In this document: positions 60,914 through 64,000 of the stretch, piece after piece
Layout: each line of letters starts with the position of its first letter
Numbering within the stretch: the first letter of the stretch is position 1
Assembly: GCA_964398655.1 (NCBI GenBank)
Contig: CAYNNG010000007.1
Coordinates: 1 to 64,000 of the forward strand
Source of the DNA: SFFI01 sp964398655
GTDB taxonomy: Bacteria > Bacillota > Clostridia > Saccharofermentanales > DTU023
Length of the DNA: 64,000 nt
Direction of reading: 5' to 3'
The notes under the pieces: generated by a model
The model's input: only the letters and a program-made list of their open reading frames with translations
Database searches by the model: none
What the model was told of the DNA's origin: nothing
Made by a program: the position numbers and the translations under genes

Positions 60914-61513
60914 TTATTTGCTTTCTACAGGAAATTTGGCTTTTTCCAAGGCCAAAACCAAGCCCATACCCAAGACGTAAATCACTACGGATTGGGAGAG
61001 GAAGATAGAGGCGATGGAGCCAATAATTTCCAGAGTGGTGGGGTCGTGTTCCAAGAGCAGGTAAGGCAGGTAGGAACCCACCACGATCGCATTAAATAAG
61101 ATCGGGGGAAAGAGCATGACAAAACGCATGAAACGCTTTTTCCAGGTGTTAGCCTCTTCCTTGCTATAACCCGGCTGACGCTCCGCCAGGAGGATTCTCC
61201 GATAGGGTTTGGCCAGCCAATAGGTAGTCAGAGCGGCTGCCAGGGTAGCCAGACTGCCGCCAAAAATATCAATGAGCCCCAGGTTGTTGGGATTCAATAT
61301 ATTGGACAGGAAGCAGCCCAGAAAGACGCCAGGTATAGCCATGGGGGTAAAGGCAGGCAGGACAGTAAGGACTTCAGCCAGACGGAACTGCACCATGCCG
61401 AAGCTGAAAGAGGCAAAGGGCAGGCAGAGGACCACATAGAGGGCGGCGATAATGCCGGCCATGGCTATCTGCAGGGGTTTAAACTGAAATTTGGGTTTCT
61501 TAGTGACTGACAT
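60914..61513 (-). CDS. queT: QueT family queuosine-precursor ECF transporter S-component
   Basis: A 199-residue protein with five or six helices. The N-terminal IAMAGIIAALYVVLCLPFA and FGMVQFRLAEVLTVLPAF are the QueT signature, followed by PGVFLGCFLSNILNPNNLG. It captures preQ0/preQ1 for the shared ECF energy-coupling module. No preQ1 riboswitch is visible, as the start overlaps the 3' end of ileS by 14 bases. Confidence 0.9.
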   Translation of the reverse strand: MSVTKKPKFQFKPLQIAMAGIIAALYVVLCLPFASFSFGMVQFRLAEVLTVLPAFTPMAIPGVFLGCFLSNILNPNNLGLIDIFGGSLATLAAALTTYWLAKPYRRILLAERQPGYSKEEANTWKKRFMRFVMLFPPILFNAIVVGSYLPYLLLEHDPTTLEIIGSIASIFLSQSVVIYVLGMGLVLALEKAKFPVESK

Positions 61514-64000
61514 TTTCTAAAATAATTTCCAATTCTTCTCCGTTAATATCCCAGGTCTGCAGCTTGTCTCGCAGTTCAGCGGGGGCCTTGTCTAAGGGTA
61601 GGATATCTAAGCCCAAAACATCTGCTAGGAGGGATTCCTTATGGCTTTGTGCGATCTGCATGAGCTTATCCGTACCGCCAAAGTAGAGCTTAATGCGGTC
61701 TGTCAGCTCGAAGTCAGCGTCTTTACGCATGGTCTGAATCTTGGAGACAATCTCTCTCAGGAAGCCTTCATCAATGAGCTCAGGGCTCAGCGTGGTGTCT
61801 AGGGCAACCGTCAGGCCGTAGTCAGAAGCTGCAGAGTAACCCTCGGCTTGTTGGTTCTCAATCAAGAGTTCTTCTTCCGTGAGGACCTCCGGGCCGTCTT
61901 CCATAACTACTTCAATTTGGCCCTGCTTCTTCAGCTCTTTATAAGCCTTGACACCATCCAAGTTGTTCAAGACTTCCTTGAGCTCGTTGAGGCGTTTGCC
62001 GAAGCGCTTGCCTAAAAGCTTGAGCTGGGGCTTGAAGTGGTAGTCCTGCAGGTTGTCTGCGTCATCGGCTTTTTCTAAGGCTTTGACATTCAACTCGTCT
62101 TTAACGAGGTCCGCGAAGTCTGCTTCCAGCTTTTCGCCACCCACCACCAACATGCGGGAGAGGGGCTGACGAGTCTTGAGCTGGGACTGGGCACGGGCGG
62201 TCCGGCCCAGGTTGACAAGTTTGAGGACCAGGTCCATCTGTTCCTCCACCTCGGGGTTGATCAGGGTTTCATTTGCTTGTGGATAGGCACAGAGATGGAC
62301 AGATTCGGGGGCAGAGGGGTCAAGGTTTGCGACCAGGTTTTGGTAGATCATCTCCGCCATGAAGGGGGTAAAGGGGGCAGACAGCTTAGCCAGGGTAACC
62401 AGGACGGTGTAGAGGCATTGATAAGCATCTACCTTATCCTGAGGCATGCCGGATACCCAGTAGCGTTCACGGTTGCGGCGGACATACCAGTTAGATAAGT
62501 CATCCGCAAATTTTTCCAAGAGCTGGGTCGCGGTGAGGATATCGAACTTTTCCAGACTGGCCGTGACCTGGGCAACCAGGGTATTCAGGCGGGAGAGGAT
62601 CCAGCGGTCGATCACATTAACCTTGTGGGGATCCCAAGGATGGTCTTGGGGCTTGAACTGGTCGATTTCCGCGTAGAGTACGTAGAAGGCGTAGGTGTTC
62701 CAGAGGGTACCCATGAACTTGCGCTTGTCTTCCTTGACCGCGTCTAGAGAGAAGCGGGAGGGCAGCCAGGGCTGGCTGTTGGAGTAGAAATACCAGCGCA
62801 CCGCGTCCGCGCCCTCAGAATCAATGGCCTCCCAGGGATTGACCACATTGCCCTTGTGCTTGGACATCTTGATGCCGTCCTTGTCTTGGACGTGGCCTAA
62901 GACAATGCAGTTCTCGAAGGCTTCCTGTTCAAAGAGCAGGGTCGCTTCGGCCGTCAGGGAGTAGAACCAGCCGCGGGTTTGGTCCACAGCTTCGGAAATG
63001 AAGTCCGCGGGGAAACGGTCATGGAAGGTGTCTTCGTTTTCGAAGGGGTAGTGCCACTGGGCATAGGGCATGGCCCCGGAGTCAAACCAGGCATCCGCCA
63101 CCTCGGGAATCCGGGTCATGAGCTCGCCGCATTCGGGACAGGTCAGGTGGACCGCGTCAATGTATGGGCGGTGGAGTTCAATATCCTCCGGGCAGTCTGG
63201 AGACATGGCCTTCAGCTCTTCAATCGAGCCTACCACATGGTCGTGGCCGTTGGGGCACCGCCAAACTGGCAGGGGCATACCCCAATAACGTTCACGGGAG
63301 ATGTTCCAGTCAATCACGTTCTCCAAGAAGTTTCCAAAGCGCTTTTCGCCCAGGGTAGGAGGAATCCAGTTGACCTTCTTGTTGTTAGCCACTAGTTCGT
63401 CCCGGACCTTAGTCATTTCTACAAACCAGGAGTTGCGGGCGTAGTAGATCAGAGGCGTATGGCAGCGCCAGCAGAAGGGATAGGAGTGGGTATAGGCCTG
63501 GACCCGGATGAGCTTGCCCTGGTCCTTGAGCCAATCAATAATCTGAGGATCCGCGTCTTTTACGAAGAGGCCGGCAAATTCCTTGACCTCCGGGGGCATG
63601 GTCCCATCGTCTTTGACAAATTGGACGAAAGGCAGGTCACAGGCCTTGCCCAACTTGTTATCGTCTTCACCGAAGGCCGGGGCAATATGGACAATCCCCG
63701 TACCTTCTGTGGTGGTAACAAAGTCTGCCGTGGCAACGTACCAGGCTTTTTTGCCAGAATTAGCCACAATCTCTTTAGCGTAAGAGAACAAGGGCTCGTA
63801 CTCCAGGCCGGCCAGGTCTTGGCCGCTCAGTTCTTTAAGGACCTTGCCGGGATTTTCGCCGAAAACTGCTGCTTGCAGTTCCTTGGCCAGGTAGTAGCGC
63901 CGCGTCTGGCCCTCTTCGTCCCGCTCCAGGAGCACGTAGGTAACTTTGGGGTTCACAGCCAGGGCTAAGTTAGAAGGCAGGGTCCAGGGCGTAGTAGTCC
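61500..64000 (-). CDS. ileS: Isoleucyl-tRNA synthetase, C-terminal part, continues past the window
   Basis: The frame is open to the window edge (TTPWTLPSNLALAVNP at the right end, the editing-domain signature), so at least 833 residues are inside and about 200 lie beyond. Visible: WRCHTPLIYYARNSWFVEMT, WGMPLPVWRCP, CPECGELMTRIPEVADAWFDSG, and the KMSKS loop DGIKMSKHKGN. The KMSKH form and the lack of a C-terminal zinc finger match the eukaryote-like type 2 IleRS, which is associated with natural tolerance of mupirocin. It heads a transcript with queT and the methyltransferase gene. Confidence 0.93.
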   Translation of the reverse strand, partial: TTTPWTLPSNLALAVNPKVTYVLLERDEEGQTRRYYLAKELQAAVFGENPGKVLKELSGQDLAGLEYEPLFSYAKEIVANSGKKAWYVATADFVTTTEGTGIVHIAPAFGEDDNKLGKACDLPFVQFVKDDGTMPPEVKEFAGLFVKDADPQIIDWLKDQGKLIRVQAYTHSYPFCWRCHTPLIYYARNSWFVEMTKVRDELVANNKKVNWIPPTLGEKRFGNFLENVIDWNISRERYWGMPLPVWRCPNGHDHVVGSIEELKAMSPDCPEDIELHRPYIDAVHLTCPECGELMTRIPEVADAWFDSGAMPYAQWHYPFENEDTFHDRFPADFISEAVDQTRGWFYSLTAEATLLFEQEAFENCIVLGHVQDKDGIKMSKHKGNVVNPWEAIDSEGADAVRWYFYSNSQPWLPSRFSLDAVKEDKRKFMGTLWNTYAFYVLYAEIDQFKPQDHPWDPHKVNVIDRWILSRLNTLVAQVTASLEKFDILTATQLLEKFADDLSNWYVRRNRERYWVSGMPQDKVDAYQCLYTVLVTLAKLSAPFTPFMAEMIYQNLVANLDPSAPESVHLCAYPQANETLINPEVEEQMDLVLKLVNLGRTARAQSQLKTRQPLSRMLVVGGEKLEADFADLVKDELNVKALEKADDADNLQDYHFKPQLKLLGKRFGKRLNELKEVLNNLDGVKAYKELKKQGQIEVVMEDGPEVLTEEELLIENQQAEGYSAASDYGLTVALDTTLSPELIDEGFLREIVSKIQTMRKDADFELTDRIKLYFGGTDKLMQIAQSHKESLLADVLGLDILPLDKAPAELRDKLQTWDINGEELEIILENVSH

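Noticed and set aside
61500..61513. preQ1 riboswitch for queT
   Set aside because: queT overlaps the end of ileS, leaving no leader; no preQ1 aptamer pattern seen.

Overview
The window is a draft scaffold from a Bacillota genome, most likely class Clostridia. The case rests on a SCIFF (ranthipeptide) precursor with its radical-SAM maturase, strong AGGAGG-type ribosome sites, heterodimeric ABC exporters, a TPP riboswitch with an intrinsic terminator, a QueT-type ECF subunit, UPF0340, and a clostridial-type long IleRS. A selenocysteine tRNA shows that the organism probably reads some UGA codons as Sec. Four runs of exactly 100 N (8097-8196, 47723-47822, 54638-54737, 57591-57690) are scaffold gaps of unknown true size. 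Every one lies in or beside a damaged gene.

Layout. 1-7.8 kb is AT-rich and looks like an accessory block: a nuclease-helicase (DUF2075), then a divergent LysR-controlled operon made of a sodium/solute symporter flanked by two single-pass microproteins, an M20 amidohydrolase and an amidase. 7.8-10.1 kb is a decaying stretch: a DUF1275 fragment, two Ltp-type repeat proteins (one frameshifted, one without its N-terminus) and an AlkD remnant. 10.2-22.2 kb holds two heterodimeric ABC exporter pairs that bracket HdeD, the SCIFF precursor (scfA), its maturase (scfB, which appears to start at CTG), an Orn/Lys/Arg decarboxylase-family enzyme and 5-formyl-THF cyclo-ligase. 22.4-26.7 kb has a patatin phospholipase, an array of 21-22 bp repeats, rho with a long disordered N-terminal region, and cutC.

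27.0-36.5 kb is one co-directional run: ROK regulator, MlrC-type M81 peptidase, a complete peptide-type ABC importer and a GH29 fucosidase, probably a scavenging operon. 36.5-41.8 kb carries UPF0340, mreB, a TraX-family protein and leuS. 42.1-46.8 kb is a glycerol operon: glpK, a GlpA-like dehydrogenase, a GlpB-like flavoprotein and a DUF1667 protein, the last three coupled by ATGA overlaps and preceded by a leader hairpin. tRNA-Ser(GGA) and a gap-split PD-(D/E)XK-like protein follow. 48.5-51.6 kb is a TPP-riboswitch-controlled thiamine-precursor ABC importer on the minus strand, then a PLP racemase-fold protein that seems to lack its lysine.

53.0-56.2 kb is an AT-rich ABC exporter pair whose first half is broken. 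It is followed by tRNA-Sec, hslO, a damaged luciferase-like oxidoreductase, an IspF-family protein, a membrane-anchored MsrA-MsrB fusion, an RsmC-like methyltransferase, queT and the C-terminal part of ileS, which runs off the right edge.

Most distinctive: the SCIFF locus between two exporter pairs, the symporter operon with two unlisted microproteins, two short tandem-repeat arrays that each run into the 3' end of a minus-strand gene, and the lysine-less racemase. Functions are assigned by recognising motifs by eye; no search was run.
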